A DNA stretch of 32,804 bases from Candidatus Acidiferrales bacterium (GCA_030038275.1 JASHPG010000028.1:1-32804), one strand, 5' to 3'. Positions 1 to 9,264 are shown, numbered from the stretch's first letter. Numbers and translations: made by a program. Notes: generated by a model from the letters alone, not told the origin.

Positions 1-168
1 GGGCGACTGGTCTCGAGCAATTCGCCTTCGCATCCATGAAGGGCCCCTCGGCGACGCTGCTTTCAAACGAGCTCTTGGTCCCGGCATCTCCCCGACTGTC
101 CGCTGGAGTTGTGGCACGCAAACCAGTCCCCTATACTCAGCTTCTAATTAGAAAGGGAGGCGCGGACT
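1..168. other. Left edge, no recognisable gene
   Basis: These bases precede the LptC-like gene. One plus-strand frame is open from base 2 to a TAG at 146-148 and could be the tail of an upstream gene, but I do not recognise its residues. The stretch also holds the promoter candidate listed separately. Confidence 0.3.
109..137 (+). promoter_or_regulatory. Sigma-70-type promoter candidate for the lptC-lptB-rpoN-rapZ run
   Basis: A TTGTGG box at 109-114 and a TATACT box at 132-137 are separated by 17 nt. Transcription would start near 144, about 25 nt before the TTG start of the first gene. The -10 box is good and the -35 box moderate. Confidence 0.45.
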
Positions 169-2535
169 TTGCGCAATCGCGAAGCGGCGCGCTACGCGCG
201 CTGGTCGGCTATAGCCGCGGGACTGATCATTGTGGCTGTGGCGGGCGCGTACGTTTATCGCGCGGTGCAGCGGGCTAAGGCACGGCGAGAGATGCCAGCG
301 GTGGTCCCGGCGAGCGTCGAACAGCAATCCGCGGCATTCACCTATAAGTCGGTCGAGCAGGGCCGCACGATATTCACTCTCCGCGCCTCGGAAGTGACCC
401 GGTATAGGGATCACAACCGCGCGGAACTGCAAGACGTTTGGATCACCATTTATGGGCGCAGCGGAAACCAGAACGATGACATTCATACGCGCGAGTGCAG
501 TTACGATCCGCAGACCGGGGCGCGCTGCGAAGGCAGCGTTCAGATCGATATTACGGGGACGGGGGCGAAGAATTCGAAGCCAGCATCCGGAAGTCCAGCG
601 CTCGAGATGGTGACGAGCGATTTAAGATTTGACCGCGAGACTGGCAATGCATCAACAGCTGCGCCAGTGAAGTTCACGTTTCCGGGTGGCAGCGGAAGCG
701 GCGTAGGTGTGGATTACAATACGCACGACGCCACGGTCCGCGTGGATCGCGCGATTCATTTTCAGCTTGCCGCGTCGGATAGCACCGGGGGCTTGCCGGT
801 GAGCGCGTCCGGAAGCAGCCTGGAAATTCATCGCACGGCGAGAATAGCGGTTTTGAATGGGCCGGTGAGCGTACAGCAAGGCGAACGCCAGCTTTCGGCG
901 CAAAAGATTACGGTGGATTTCGACGCGGCCAACCATCCAAGCGAGGTCCTGGTCGATGGACAGCCGCAAATTCATGTAAACGAGAACGACAGCGCGATCA
1001 CGGTTTCCGCCGCACAGTTCGAGAGCATGCTGAATCCCGCCGGATGGATCGAGCGAGTGGTTGCCGACGGGAACGTCGAGGCGACGAGGCAGGCGAGCGG
1101 TGACGCGGGGCATTTTGCAGCCGATCACGTGGAATTCACGATGGCCCCGCAGCGCAACCTGGTGCAGAGCATGACGGCGACAGGGGGAGTAACAGCGCAA
1201 TCGCAGCAATCCGGCCAAGTGGACACGCTGCGGACGGGCGCGCTGCATCTTCTGTTTTCAGTTCCAGAGGCATCGAGCCATTTGGGAGCCAAAGCCGCGC
1301 CGAGCGACGTTGAGCGGGAGCAGATTGAAAGCGCTGAAACGCTTACGCCGGCGGCGATCGATCTTACGAAAGGCTCGGAGAAAACCACGGTCAGTGCTGA
1401 GAAACTAGTTGCGCAAGCGGGCGCAGGAGGGCGGATCAGAAAACTGCTTGGGCACTCGGGCGTGACGATTCGAAGAGAATCGCCGGGCGCGGTGACGCAA
1501 ATCATATCGGCTCCAGAGTTGGCCGCGGATCTCGGCTCGCGCGGTGAATGGGAAAAGGTGCAAGAAACCGGCGGCGTGCAAATGCAGCAGGGTGAGCGGA
1601 AGGCCACGGCGGGCAGCGTGCAAATCGACCGCGCAACGGATGCAATTCGCTTGGAAGGCTCGCCCGTAGTTATAGATGGTGAGAGCCGCACGACCGCGAA
1701 GCGGATGGCATTCAACCAGAAAACAGGTGAATTGGAAGCTGATGGTGGAGTCGTTTCCACTTACGCGTCTACTGGCGAACGGAAGGCCGTTAGTCTGGGG
1801 ACTGGCGCCGCGCACATTTCCGCGGAGATGCTGACCGGCTCGGCGAACTCGGGGCACGTGACGTACTCAGGGCACGTGCGGTTGTGGCAGGGAGAATCGG
1901 TGCTGGAAGCGGATCGAATCGACCTTTGGCGCGATGAGAAGAAGATGCAGGCGTCCGGAAACGTGACGGCGGTCTTTCCGCAGAGCGCCGGACCAGCCGT
2001 TCCGTCGATCCCAGACTTCACTAAAGCGGGGAAAAAGCTAGCGAAAGACTCGGAGCCAACCCTTTGGAACATCCGTGCGCCGCTACTGACGTATTGGGGT
2101 GACCAGGGTCGAGCGCGTCTTGAGGGGGGCGTGCTCGCAAGCTCCATGCAGGGCATGCTCCATTCGCAGACGCTCGATGTATACCTGAGGCAGTCGCCAC
2201 GAAAGACGGCTGCCGAAGAGCCGGTCAGCAAGCCGCCGACGAAAAGCGGCCAAATTTCGCCACTTGAGGCCTTCGGCGGAGGGCAATTGGACCGTGTAGT
2301 CGCGCATGGGGACGTACTGGTCGAGCAGGGTGACCGCCGCGGCATGGCGCAACAGGCTGAATACACTGCGTCGGATGGCAAATACGTTCTTTCTGGCGGC
2401 GAACCAACGGTTACTGACGGTTCCAACAACTCGGCTACGGGCAGTTCGTTGACCTTCTATGTAGCGAGTGATACGATTTTGATTGATTCGCAGGAAGGTT
2501 CGCGCACACTGACCAAGCACAAGGTTGAGAAATGA
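169..2535 (+). CDS. lptC: LptC/OstA (LptA-like) fusion protein of LPS export
   Basis: This 788-residue protein probably forms part of the periplasmic bridge that carries lipopolysaccharide from the LptB2FG transporter to the outer membrane. Residues 12-31 form an N-terminal membrane anchor. Residues of roughly 35-200 resemble LptC (a FTYKS-type first strand, then repeated short beta strands). The rest consists of OstA/LptA-like beta repeats, for example around residues 430-560, 580-640 and 700-780, with the recurring pattern of a strand, EADR or TAD-like turns, and SGG or SGN turns. Typical LptC and LptA are each near 190 residues, so this is about twice their sum. The start is TTG, chosen because an AAGGGAGG Shine-Dalgarno lies 8 nt upstream. 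The gene directly precedes lptB, which supports the assignment. The LptC and OstA calls come from pattern recognition without an alignment. Confidence 0.8.
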   Translation: MRNREAARYARWSAIAAGLIIVAVAGAYVYRAVQRAKARREMPAVVPASVEQQSAAFTYKSVEQGRTIFTLRASEVTRYRDHNRAELQDVWITIYGRSGNQNDDIHTRECSYDPQTGARCEGSVQIDITGTGAKNSKPASGSPALEMVTSDLRFDRETGNASTAAPVKFTFPGGSGSGVGVDYNTHDATVRVDRAIHFQLAASDSTGGLPVSASGSSLEIHRTARIAVLNGPVSVQQGERQLSAQKITVDFDAANHPSEVLVDGQPQIHVNENDSAITVSAAQFESMLNPAGWIERVVADGNVEATRQASGDAGHFAADHVEFTMAPQRNLVQSMTATGGVTAQSQQSGQVDTLRTGALHLLFSVPEASSHLGAKAAPSDVEREQIESAETLTPAAIDLTKGSEKTTVSAEKLVAQAGAGGRIRKLLGHSGVTIRRESPGAVTQIISAPELAADLGSRGEWEKVQETGGVQMQQGERKATAGSVQIDRATDAIRLEGSPVVIDGESRTTAKRMAFNQKTGELEADGGVVSTYASTGERKAVSLGTGAAHISAEMLTGSANSGHVTYSGHVRLWQGESVLEADRIDLWRDEKKMQASGNVTAVFPQSAGPAVPSIPDFTKAGKKLAKDSEPTLWNIRAPLLTYWGDQGRARLEGGVLASSMQGMLHSQTLDVYLRQSPRKTAAEEPVSKPPTKSGQISPLEAFGGGQLDRVVAHGDVLVEQGDRRGMAQQAEYTASDGKYVLSGGEPTVTDGSNNSATGSSLTFYVASDTILIDSQEGSRTLTKHKVEK

Positions 2536-2541
2536 ACCGGC

Positions 2542-3267
2542 ATGTTGAAGCTCCGGGCCGTCGATCTTAGGAAGTCGTATCGAGGACGGAAAGTCGTCGA
2601 TGACGTAAACCTGGAGATTCAGCAGGGCGAAGTGGTTGGGCTGCTCGGGCCGAACGGCGCGGGTAAGACCACGACGTTTTACATATTGGTCGGCCTAGCC
2701 CGCCCGGATTACGGGCGCGTACTGCTAGATGGCGAAGATATTACCGACCTTCCCATGTACCTCCGGGCCCGCAGCGGCATCAGCTACCTTCCCCAGGAAC
2801 CTTCGGTATTTCGGAAGCTGACGGTCGAGGAAAACCTGCTCGCAGTGCTGGAAACCTTGCCACTTACGGTGGAGCAGCGCCGCGATCGCATCGAGGAGCT
2901 TTTAGCGCAGATGGGACTCGAGGGAGTGCGTTACAGCCAGGCGTACGTGCTTTCGGGCGGCGAGCGGCGCCGTCTGGAAATTGCGCGCTCGATGGTGCTG
3001 TCGCCGTCGTTCGTGCTCCTGGACGAGCCGTTTGCGGGTATCGATCCGCTTACGGTCGTGGACATTCAGAAGATCATCGCGGATTTGAGCGGTGCCGGAA
3101 TCGGCGTCCTGGTCACGGATCACAACGTGCGGGATACGCTGGCGGTCACGCACCGCGCGTACATTATCAACGGCGGCAAAATCCTGGCCGCCGGATCGCC
3201 GTCCGTGCTGTCCGAAAACCCGGACGTGCGGCGAATTTATCTGGGCGAGAAGTTCCGCCTAAACTGA
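2542..3267 (+). CDS. lptB: LPS export ABC transporter ATP-binding protein LptB
   Basis: LptB is the cytoplasmic ATPase that powers extraction of LPS from the inner membrane in the LptB2FGC complex. At 241 residues it has the normal family length. Visible motifs are Walker A GPNGAGKT at 36-43, the Q-loop glutamine at 85, signature LSGGE at 137-141, Walker B with FVLLDEP at 157-163, and the switch histidine in VTDHN at 194, a context typical of LptB. The ATG lies 6 nt after the lptC stop, and the stop is 1 nt before rpoN, so the genes are almost certainly cotranscribed and perhaps translationally coupled. The permease genes lptF and lptG are not in this window. Confidence 0.96.
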   Translation: MLKLRAVDLRKSYRGRKVVDDVNLEIQQGEVVGLLGPNGAGKTTTFYILVGLARPDYGRVLLDGEDITDLPMYLRARSGISYLPQEPSVFRKLTVEENLLAVLETLPLTVEQRRDRIEELLAQMGLEGVRYSQAYVLSGGERRRLEIARSMVLSPSFVLLDEPFAGIDPLTVVDIQKIIADLSGAGIGVLVTDHNVRDTLAVTHRAYIINGGKILAAGSPSVLSENPDVRRIYLGEKFRLN

Positions 3268-3268
3268 C

Positions 3269-4711
3269 ATGAACTATCTCGCCCCAAAACTGCACCTCCG
3301 CGTCGCACAGAAGCAAATTCTGACGCCGGGACTGGTGCAGATGGTGAGCGTTCTGGCGCTCAACCGCCTCGAGCTGCGCGAGATGATCAACCAGGAAATC
3401 ATGGCTAACCCGGTGCTCGAGGAATTGTCCGAGGAAACGACCACCGCGGAAAATTACACGGATGAAGCGTTTCTGAAGAAAGAGACGGAAAATATTCCGG
3501 ATGAGCCGGCGGCCAATCCCTTTGACGAATTCGATTTCGGATCCTTTTTCACCCAATATCTCGACACTGGCGCCGAACGCGTCGCCAGCAGCGAACACGA
3601 AGAAATCGAAAAACCTTCCTTCGAGAAGTTTCTTTCATCCGCGTCAAGTCTTGCAGACCACCTGGAATGGCAGCTCAGCGTCAGTATTTGCTCCGAAACC
3701 GTCAGGGAGGTCGCCGATGAAATCGTCGGGAACCTCGACGAAAACGGTTATTTGACCGCGACGCTCGATGAAATCGCGCAAGCTGGGAACTATTCGATGG
3801 AAGACGTGGAAGAAGCGCTGGCCATGGTGCAGGAGTTCGATCCTCCCGGCGTTGCGGCGCGCGATTTGCAGGAATGCCTGCTGCTGCAAATGAAAGTGCT
3901 CGACCCACAGAACACGCTGGCGCAGCAGATCATCAAGGAACATTTGAAGTATCTGCAAAACAACCAACTGAAGGAACTGGCGCGCGAGACGAACCGCCCG
4001 ATAGAGATGGTGAAGCGCGCCGTGGACGTGATCAAGCGGCTCGACCCCAAGCCAGGCCTGCGCTACAACAAAACCGAACCGAGGCTGGTCGAACCGGACG
4101 TGCAGTTCCGTAAGGTCGATGGCGAATGGCAAGTGTTCATGAACGATGACGACGTGCCGCAACTGCGCCTGAATCCCACGTATCGCCGGCTGCTAGCGCG
4201 CGACGCGGCGGATCGCGACGTCCGGAATTATGTTAAGGAGCGTTTCACGGCCGCGATCCAGCTGATGAAGAACATCGAGCAGCGCAAGCACACGATCCTA
4301 CGCGTCTGCCAATCGATCCTGCGCCGCCAGGCCGATTATCTTGATTACGGCCCCGATCACCTACGGCCGATGATGATCAAGGAAGTGGCGGAGGAAGTCG
4401 GAGTTCACCCTTCCACGGTTAGCCGGGCGGTGGCCAACAAGTACGTGCACACGCCACAAGGCGTACTGGAACTGCGCAGCTTTTTCTCAGAATCCGTCAA
4501 CGGCCCGCAGGGTAGTGAAATGTCGCTGCTTTCCCTCAAGCGCCGCGTGAAGCAGATGATCGATGAAGAAGATACTGCCCACCCGCTCACCGACGAACAG
4601 ATCACGAAGAAATTGAGCGACGAGGGCATTCAGGTTACGCGCCGAACCGTCGCGAAATACCGCGAGGACATGCGCATCCCGAGCACGCATCGCCGCCGGG
4701 TGAAAGTCTAG
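3269..4711 (+). CDS. rpoN: RNA polymerase sigma-54 factor
   Basis: RpoN directs RNA polymerase to -24/-12 promoters that need AAA+ activators. The 480-residue protein has the expected layout. Region I (residues 1-50) matches the usual start, including QxLTPxLxQ and NPxLEE. An acidic linker follows (about 50-115), then the core-binding domain (about 120-320), the helix-turn-helix with EVGVHPSTVSRA, and the C-terminal RpoN box TRRTVAKYRE at 457-466. The box usually starts with Ala; here it starts with Thr. The ATG lies 1 nt after lptB. The order lptB-rpoN is widespread in diderms. The hpf gene that often follows rpoN is missing, and rapZ comes next after 11 nt. Confidence 0.97.
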   Translation: MNYLAPKLHLRVAQKQILTPGLVQMVSVLALNRLELREMINQEIMANPVLEELSEETTTAENYTDEAFLKKETENIPDEPAANPFDEFDFGSFFTQYLDTGAERVASSEHEEIEKPSFEKFLSSASSLADHLEWQLSVSICSETVREVADEIVGNLDENGYLTATLDEIAQAGNYSMEDVEEALAMVQEFDPPGVAARDLQECLLLQMKVLDPQNTLAQQIIKEHLKYLQNNQLKELARETNRPIEMVKRAVDVIKRLDPKPGLRYNKTEPRLVEPDVQFRKVDGEWQVFMNDDDVPQLRLNPTYRRLLARDAADRDVRNYVKERFTAAIQLMKNIEQRKHTILRVCQSILRRQADYLDYGPDHLRPMMIKEVAEEVGVHPSTVSRAVANKYVHTPQGVLELRSFFSESVNGPQGSEMSLLSLKRRVKQMIDEEDTAHPLTDEQITKKLSDEGIQVTRRTVAKYREDMRIPSTHRRRVKV

Positions 4712-4722
4712 CCGCTCGCACC

Positions 4723-5610
4723 GTGAACCGTTCGGAGAAGAAGCGCACCGCGCGCCAGTTGGTCGTCCTGACAGGCCTGTCGGGATCGGGCAAAGGGTCC
4801 ATCCTGAATACGTTCGAGGACCTCGGGTTCTATTGCGTCGATAACCTTCCCGTCTCCCTAATTCCTAAATTCTCCGAACTCTATGAAGAGGGCCGGGGCG
4901 AAGTGGACCGCGCCGCTCTACTGGTGGACGCCCGCGAAGGCGCTGAAATCGAGAAGTTGCCGCAGATTTACCGTAAGCTTCGCAACGAGCACTCGGTCAC
5001 GCTCGTTTTCGTAGAGGCGAGCGACGAAGCACTGTTGCGCCGCTTCAGTGAGACGCGCCGCCCGCATCCGATGGGGCAGGGCGACTCGGTGATTCGGGGC
5101 ATCCGCGCGGAACGCCGCCGCATGGCGCCGATTCGGCGGGTCGCAGACGTGGTGATCGACACCACCAAGTTCACGGTACACGAGCTGCGGCAATTTATAA
5201 TTGACCGCTTTCAGAACCCCGGCCGGCGTCCTTTGCTTGTTTCCGTGGTGAGTTTCGGTTTTCGTTACGGAATTCCGGCCGATGCGGATCTGGTTTTCGA
5301 TGTACGCTTTCTTCCCAATCCGCATTTCATTCCGAAGCTGCGCCCATTCAGCGGGAAAAATCCGCGGGTGGCGCGGTATATTCGGTCGTTTCCGCAGACT
5401 GGAGAGTTCCTGCGGCGCATCGAGAGTTTGCTTACCTATCTCATCCCGCACTACATCCGCGAAGGCAAGAGCTATCTGACGGTGGCTCTGGGATGTACCG
5501 GTGGGCGGCATCGCTCAGTAGCGCTGGCCGAAGTGATCGGCCGCGATCTGCATCGGAAAGGTTACTCGACGAAAGTGGTGCATCGCGACATGGAAAAATC
5601 GGGAGCGTGA
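4723..5610 (+). CDS. rapZ: RapZ-family nucleotide-binding protein (RNase adapter)
   Basis: RapZ in enterobacteria binds small RNAs and guides RNase E to control glucosamine-6-phosphate synthase, which ties it to cell-envelope precursor supply; its role in this lineage is unknown. The 295-residue protein carries a Walker A GLSGSGKGS at 18-26, the family motif GFYCVDNLP just after it, and the C-terminal GCTGGRHRSV signature near residue 255, where the RNA and metabolite binding domain lies. The start is GTG, 11 nt after the rpoN stop; no ATG lies near the conserved N-terminus. Its position after rpoN is the classical one, but neither hpf nor a PTS gene lies beside it. Confidence 0.95.
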   Translation: MNRSEKKRTARQLVVLTGLSGSGKGSILNTFEDLGFYCVDNLPVSLIPKFSELYEEGRGEVDRAALLVDAREGAEIEKLPQIYRKLRNEHSVTLVFVEASDEALLRRFSETRRPHPMGQGDSVIRGIRAERRRMAPIRRVADVVIDTTKFTVHELRQFIIDRFQNPGRRPLLVSVVSFGFRYGIPADADLVFDVRFLPNPHFIPKLRPFSGKNPRVARYIRSFPQTGEFLRRIESLLTYLIPHYIREGKSYLTVALGCTGGRHRSVALAEVIGRDLHRKGYSTKVVHRDMEKSGA

Positions 5611-5708
5611 AAACCGGGAGCGCACAAGCAATACGGGCATTTTTTCCGAATGACCGTGGCTGCGATGTTGCGCCGCGGCCGCGATGGGACGCCATGGGCG
5701 TTTATACC

Positions 5709-5737
5709 TTGCAAGATGGGCACGTCCTGCTTACGCT
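5709..5737 (+). promoter_or_regulatory. Promoter candidate for the msbA-yicC-gmk-rpoZ-coaBC run
   Basis: A TTGCAA box at 5709-5714 and a TACGCT box at 5732-5737 are separated by 17 nt, about 20 nt before the GTG of the exporter gene. The -10 box is imperfect. It sits in the only sizeable gap (152 nt) between rapZ and coaBC. Confidence 0.35.
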
Positions 5738-5762
5738 AGGTTACTCGATTTAAGGTATTCCG

Positions 5763-7694
5763 GTGGCCAGTAGCATCGCGGTCCGTGGGCTATTTCAGAA
5801 GCGTATCGACTGGCGTTCCGCACCTAAATCTATGGAAATGTTTTCGCATACTAGTGAGCGCGAGGAAATCCGCAGGCTTTTGAGTTATCTGCGGCCGTAC
5901 TTGCCCCTCTTCGCGCTAGGCGTAGTGCTGCTGGCGTTCATGGGCGCGATGGACGGATTGGTAGCGCTCGCCATAAAACCCGCCGTGGATGTGGTTCTTT
6001 CGCGGCACTCGACCGTGCACTCGCTAACGCTTTTCACGATCCCGGGTACGCAGCACGCAGTGACGCTCAATTCGATCGTCCCCCACCAAATCCATTATGT
6101 TTGGTCGATATTTACCATCGCCCTGCTTCTGATTTTCATTTCCAAGGGTGTTGCGGAATATTTTGGCACCATCTTGATTCAATACGTCGGCCTCTCTGGG
6201 ATCACGGATCTGCGCGACCACACCTATAGCAAGGTAGTACAGCAGCCGGTCGGGTTTTTTCAGCACAATCCCGTTGGGCGTGTGATGTCCGCCACGATCA
6301 GCGACATCGAACAGATTCGCAGCGCGTTTTCGGACTGGTTGGCTGACTTGGTGCGGCAGGTGTTCGGGTTGATCGCTTTCGTAGCCGTGCTGCTGATCAT
6401 CGACTGGCGCATGGCTTTGGCCTCGGCGGTGCTAATTCCAATCGTCGTGCTGCCCGTAGGAAAACTGGGGCGGAAGATTCGGCGTTCCTCGGAAAAGAGC
6501 CGCTCGCGGCTGGCGGATTTGAGCCACATCTTGCAGGAGACTCTCAGTGGCAACCGGATCGTAAAGGCATTCGGCATGGAGCGCTTCGAAATCAACCGCT
6601 TTCACGAAGCAGGGCGCAGCTTGCTGCGCGAGAACATGCGCTGGATTCGAGCGCTGGCGGCAACCTCGCCGATCATGGACATCTTGGGCGCGGTCGTGAT
6701 TGCCGGAGTTATCTTATTTGCGCGCGGCGAAATCAACGCTGAGCGTATGACGATCGGCTCGTTCATGGCTTTCGTTTTCGCGCTCTTCAAAGCGTACGAA
6801 CCGGTGAAGGCGATCGGTCGCGCGTACCAGCTCTTCTTGCAAGCCGCGGGCGTTTCCGCTCAGGTTTTCGCGTTTATCGACCGCCCCGAAGAAGTAATGG
6901 AAGCGCCGGGCGCAAAGGTGCTGCCGCGTTTTTCGGAATCCATCGAGTTCGATCGTGTGAACTTCTCGTACGAGAGCGGCCCGCCGATTTTGCGCAACGT
7001 CGATCTCTCCGTTTCCGCCGGCGCAGTCGTTGCTTTCGTTGGATCGAGCGGCGCGGGGAAAACCACTCTGATCAATCTTCTGCCGCGTTTCTACATGGCG
7101 AGCTCCGGATCGTTGCGCGTGGACGGCTATGACGTTCGCAACGTAACGTTGCGGTCCTTGCGCGAACAGATCGCCATCGTTACGCAGGAGACTATCCTTT
7201 TCAACGACACGATTCGCAATAATCTGTGCTACGGCCAGCCCAATATTCCACAGGAAACCGTGGAAGAGGCGGCGCGCGCGGCCTTGGCGCACGATTTCAT
7301 CATGCAAATGGCGAAGGGCTACGACACGATCATTGGAGACCGCGGCCAGCGGCTTTCGGGAGGGCAGCGCCAGCGGCTGGCCATCGCTCGCGCCTTGCTG
7401 AAAAACGCTCCGATCCTCATTCTGGACGAAGCCACTTCTGAACTCGACTCTGAGTCTGAAATGCTGGTCCAGCGGGCGCTCAACAATCTGATGGCAGGGC
7501 GAACTGTGTTCGTGATCGCCCATCGCCTGTCCACCATCCGCCGCGCGGATTTGATCGCCGTACTTGAGGATGGCTCGATTCGCGAGCGCGGCACGCACGA
7601 CGAACTTCTGGCCCGCGCTGGAGTTTACGCCCGCCTCTACGAAATGCAATTTCGCGATGCGGAACCGCTAACTCGCGCCGTGGAGCCGGTCTAG
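5763..7694 (+). CDS. msbA: MsbA-type ABC exporter (membrane and ATPase domains fused)
   Basis: This is a half-transporter with an N-terminal six-helix membrane domain (about residues 40-340) and a C-terminal ATPase; such proteins act as homodimers and MsbA flips lipid A-core across the inner membrane. ATPase motifs are GSSGAGKT at 427-434, LSGGQ at 531-535, Walker B with D555 and E556, and the switch histidine H587. The total of 643 residues is slightly above the usual 580-620. The GTG start has an AAGGT element 6 nt upstream; an in-frame ATG at 5832 would remove 23 residues and is possible. The adjacent LPS transport genes favour MsbA, but other lipid or drug exporters of the same architecture cannot be excluded by reading alone. 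Confidence 0.85.
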   Translation: MASSIAVRGLFQKRIDWRSAPKSMEMFSHTSEREEIRRLLSYLRPYLPLFALGVVLLAFMGAMDGLVALAIKPAVDVVLSRHSTVHSLTLFTIPGTQHAVTLNSIVPHQIHYVWSIFTIALLLIFISKGVAEYFGTILIQYVGLSGITDLRDHTYSKVVQQPVGFFQHNPVGRVMSATISDIEQIRSAFSDWLADLVRQVFGLIAFVAVLLIIDWRMALASAVLIPIVVLPVGKLGRKIRRSSEKSRSRLADLSHILQETLSGNRIVKAFGMERFEINRFHEAGRSLLRENMRWIRALAATSPIMDILGAVVIAGVILFARGEINAERMTIGSFMAFVFALFKAYEPVKAIGRAYQLFLQAAGVSAQVFAFIDRPEEVMEAPGAKVLPRFSESIEFDRVNFSYESGPPILRNVDLSVSAGAVVAFVGSSGAGKTTLINLLPRFYMASSGSLRVDGYDVRNVTLRSLREQIAIVTQETILFNDTIRNNLCYGQPNIPQETVEEAARAALAHDFIMQMAKGYDTIIGDRGQRLSGGQRQRLAIARALLKNAPILILDEATSELDSESEMLVQRALNNLMAGRTVFVIAHRLSTIRRADLIAVLEDGSIRERGTHDELLARAGVYARLYEMQFRDAEPLTRAVEPV

Positions 7695-7696
7695 AA

Positions 7697-8647
7697 ATGA
7701 CCGCTTCAAAATCGCATTCAGGTCCAGCAGGCGCGGCCCAGGCTCCATTGAAGGCGCTCCGGTCGATGACTGGATACGCGCAAGCGCAGGCCACGGGCCG
7801 CGGTTGGACGATCCGAATTTCAATCCGCAGCGTGAATCATCGCTTCCTTGATTTGCATGTCAGGCTGCCTGAGGGATTCGAGGCCCTCGAACCGAGTGTG
7901 CGTCAGACCGTTCGCGATCGTATTCGGCGCGGCCACGTGGACGTTACTCTGCGATACGAGCTGTCCGGTCCCGCAGCGGTCGGCGTCAATCAAGAGGCCG
8001 CCGCTGGCTATCTCCAGGCCGCGAACGCTTTGCGCGAAAAATTCGGCATTCGCACGGAGCCGGATCTTGCATCAATCCTGCGATTGCCCGGAGTGATCGG
8101 TCCGCTTGCGGCTGGACTTGATAGCGACCTCGCGCAAGTCGAAGAGATCGCAGGGCGTTGCCTGCTTGAATCGTTGGACAAGCTCGATCGGATGCGCGAA
8201 CAGGAAGCCGCGGCGCTGCGCGAAGAAATTGCCGCGCGGCTCGTATCGGTTGCGACTCTCGCCTCGCAAGTTCGGGCGTTAGCGGAGCGCGCGCGTCCGG
8301 CCTTCGCAAAGCGGCTCGAATCGCGGCTCAAGGAATTACTCGGCGACACGGTTCTCGATCCAGCGCGACTTGCGCAGGAGGCTGCCGTGGCCGCCGAACG
8401 CGGTGACGTGAGCGAAGAACTCGCGAGACTTTCGAGCCACGTCCGCCAGTTTGAATCGTTGCTGTCCGCTTCTACCGACGTCGGCAAAAAGCTCGATTTC
8501 CTGCTGCAAGAAATGCAGCGCGAGGCCAACACTCTGCTATCGAAAACGCCGGGCACCGAATCCGAAGGTCTGCACATGACGGAACTCGGTCTCGAAATCA
8601 AATCCGAGATCGAGAAGATTCGAGAACAGGTTCAAAATATCGAATGA
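7697..8647 (+). CDS. yicC: YicC/YloC-family endoribonuclease
   Basis: The family consists of RNases implicated in small-RNA and mRNA turnover. The protein shows the N-terminal RSMTGYA motif, the central NHRFLDLHVRLPE segment, GDVSEELARL, and the C-terminal QEMQREANTLLSKT motif. It is 316 residues, about 25 longer than usual, because of an Ala/Pro-rich N-terminal extension before RSMTGYA. An ATG at 7766 would give the canonical start, but the ATG at 7697 has a GGAG element upstream and lies 2 nt after the exporter stop, so I keep the longer form with some doubt. It overlaps gmk by 4 nt (ATGA), an arrangement that suggests translational coupling, and yicC-gmk-rpoZ is a common order. Confidence 0.92.
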   Translation: MTASKSHSGPAGAAQAPLKALRSMTGYAQAQATGRGWTIRISIRSVNHRFLDLHVRLPEGFEALEPSVRQTVRDRIRRGHVDVTLRYELSGPAAVGVNQEAAAGYLQAANALREKFGIRTEPDLASILRLPGVIGPLAAGLDSDLAQVEEIAGRCLLESLDKLDRMREQEAAALREEIAARLVSVATLASQVRALAERARPAFAKRLESRLKELLGDTVLDPARLAQEAAVAAERGDVSEELARLSSHVRQFESLLSASTDVGKKLDFLLQEMQREANTLLSKTPGTESEGLHMTELGLEIKSEIEKIREQVQNIE

Positions 8648-9264
8648 TTCATGCCGCGTCAGTGGTGCTGATTGTCTCGGGACCTTCCGGTTCAGGGAAA
8701 TCCACGCTAGTACAGAAGATTTTGGAGTTGCCAGGCACGATGCTGTCTATTTCGTGCACTACGCGCCCTCCCCGCAGGACCGAAAACGCCGGTAAGTGGT
8801 ACAATTTTGTTACCGAGGCGGAATTCCAGCAGATGGTCAGCCGGGGCGAGTTCCTTGAATATGCCCAGGTTTTCGGAAAGAATTGGTACGGGACCCCGAA
8901 GAAGTGGCTGGATGAGGCGCGTGCCGAGGGAAAAGACCTGGTTCTCGAGATCGACGTCAAGGGTGCCTTGCAGGTAAAGCAGAAACTCCCTGACGCCGTG
9001 GCTATTTTCGTGGTTCCGCCGTCTCGCGCGGATGTGGAGGAGCGCATACGCGCCCGAGGGCAGGATTCGGAAGACGAAATCCGCCGGCGGTTGGAACGCT
9101 CGCGGCAGGAGATGCTGAAGTATCCGAGCTACGATTTTGCCGTAATCAATGACGATCTTGAGCGCGCTGGACGCGAAGTACAGGCAATCGCACTGGCGTC
9201 GCGCTGCCGTATGGCGCGGCAGGAAGAACGGATTCGCGACATTGTGAAGACTTTTGGAGGCTGA
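8644..9264 (+). CDS. gmk: Guanylate kinase
   Basis: Guanylate kinase phosphorylates GMP to GDP with ATP and is essential for GTP and dGTP supply. The 206-residue protein matches the family length. The P-loop GPSGSGKS lies at 13-20, followed by the GMP-binding SCTTRPPR segment and the FLEYAQVFGKNWYGTP region, and then the DVKGALQVK segment after the ATP lid. The ATG overlaps the yicC stop. A GGAGG near its 3' end serves as the Shine-Dalgarno of rpoZ. Confidence 0.97.
   Translation: MIHAASVVLIVSGPSGSGKSTLVQKILELPGTMLSISCTTRPPRRTENAGKWYNFVTEAEFQQMVSRGEFLEYAQVFGKNWYGTPKKWLDEARAEGKDLVLEIDVKGALQVKQKLPDAVAIFVVPPSRADVEERIRARGQDSEDEIRRRLERSRQEMLKYPSYDFAVINDDLERAGREVQAIALASRCRMARQEERIRDIVKTFGG

Noticed and set aside
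112-131. Possible sigma-54 promoter before lptC, because TGGCAC occurs at 112-117
   Set aside because: The GC dinucleotide required about 10 nt after the GG is missing (AG stands there); a sigma-70 pair fits better.
5616-5646. Possible intrinsic terminator after rapZ, because a run of six T residues lies at 5640-5645
   Set aside because: The bases before it form no stem longer than 3 bp.
5717-5735. Possible -24/-12 element before the exporter gene
   Set aside because: The GG to GC distance is 8-9 nt, not 10.
5493-5753. 86-residue open frame after and within rapZ
   Set aside because: It lies largely inside rapZ in another frame and resembles no protein.
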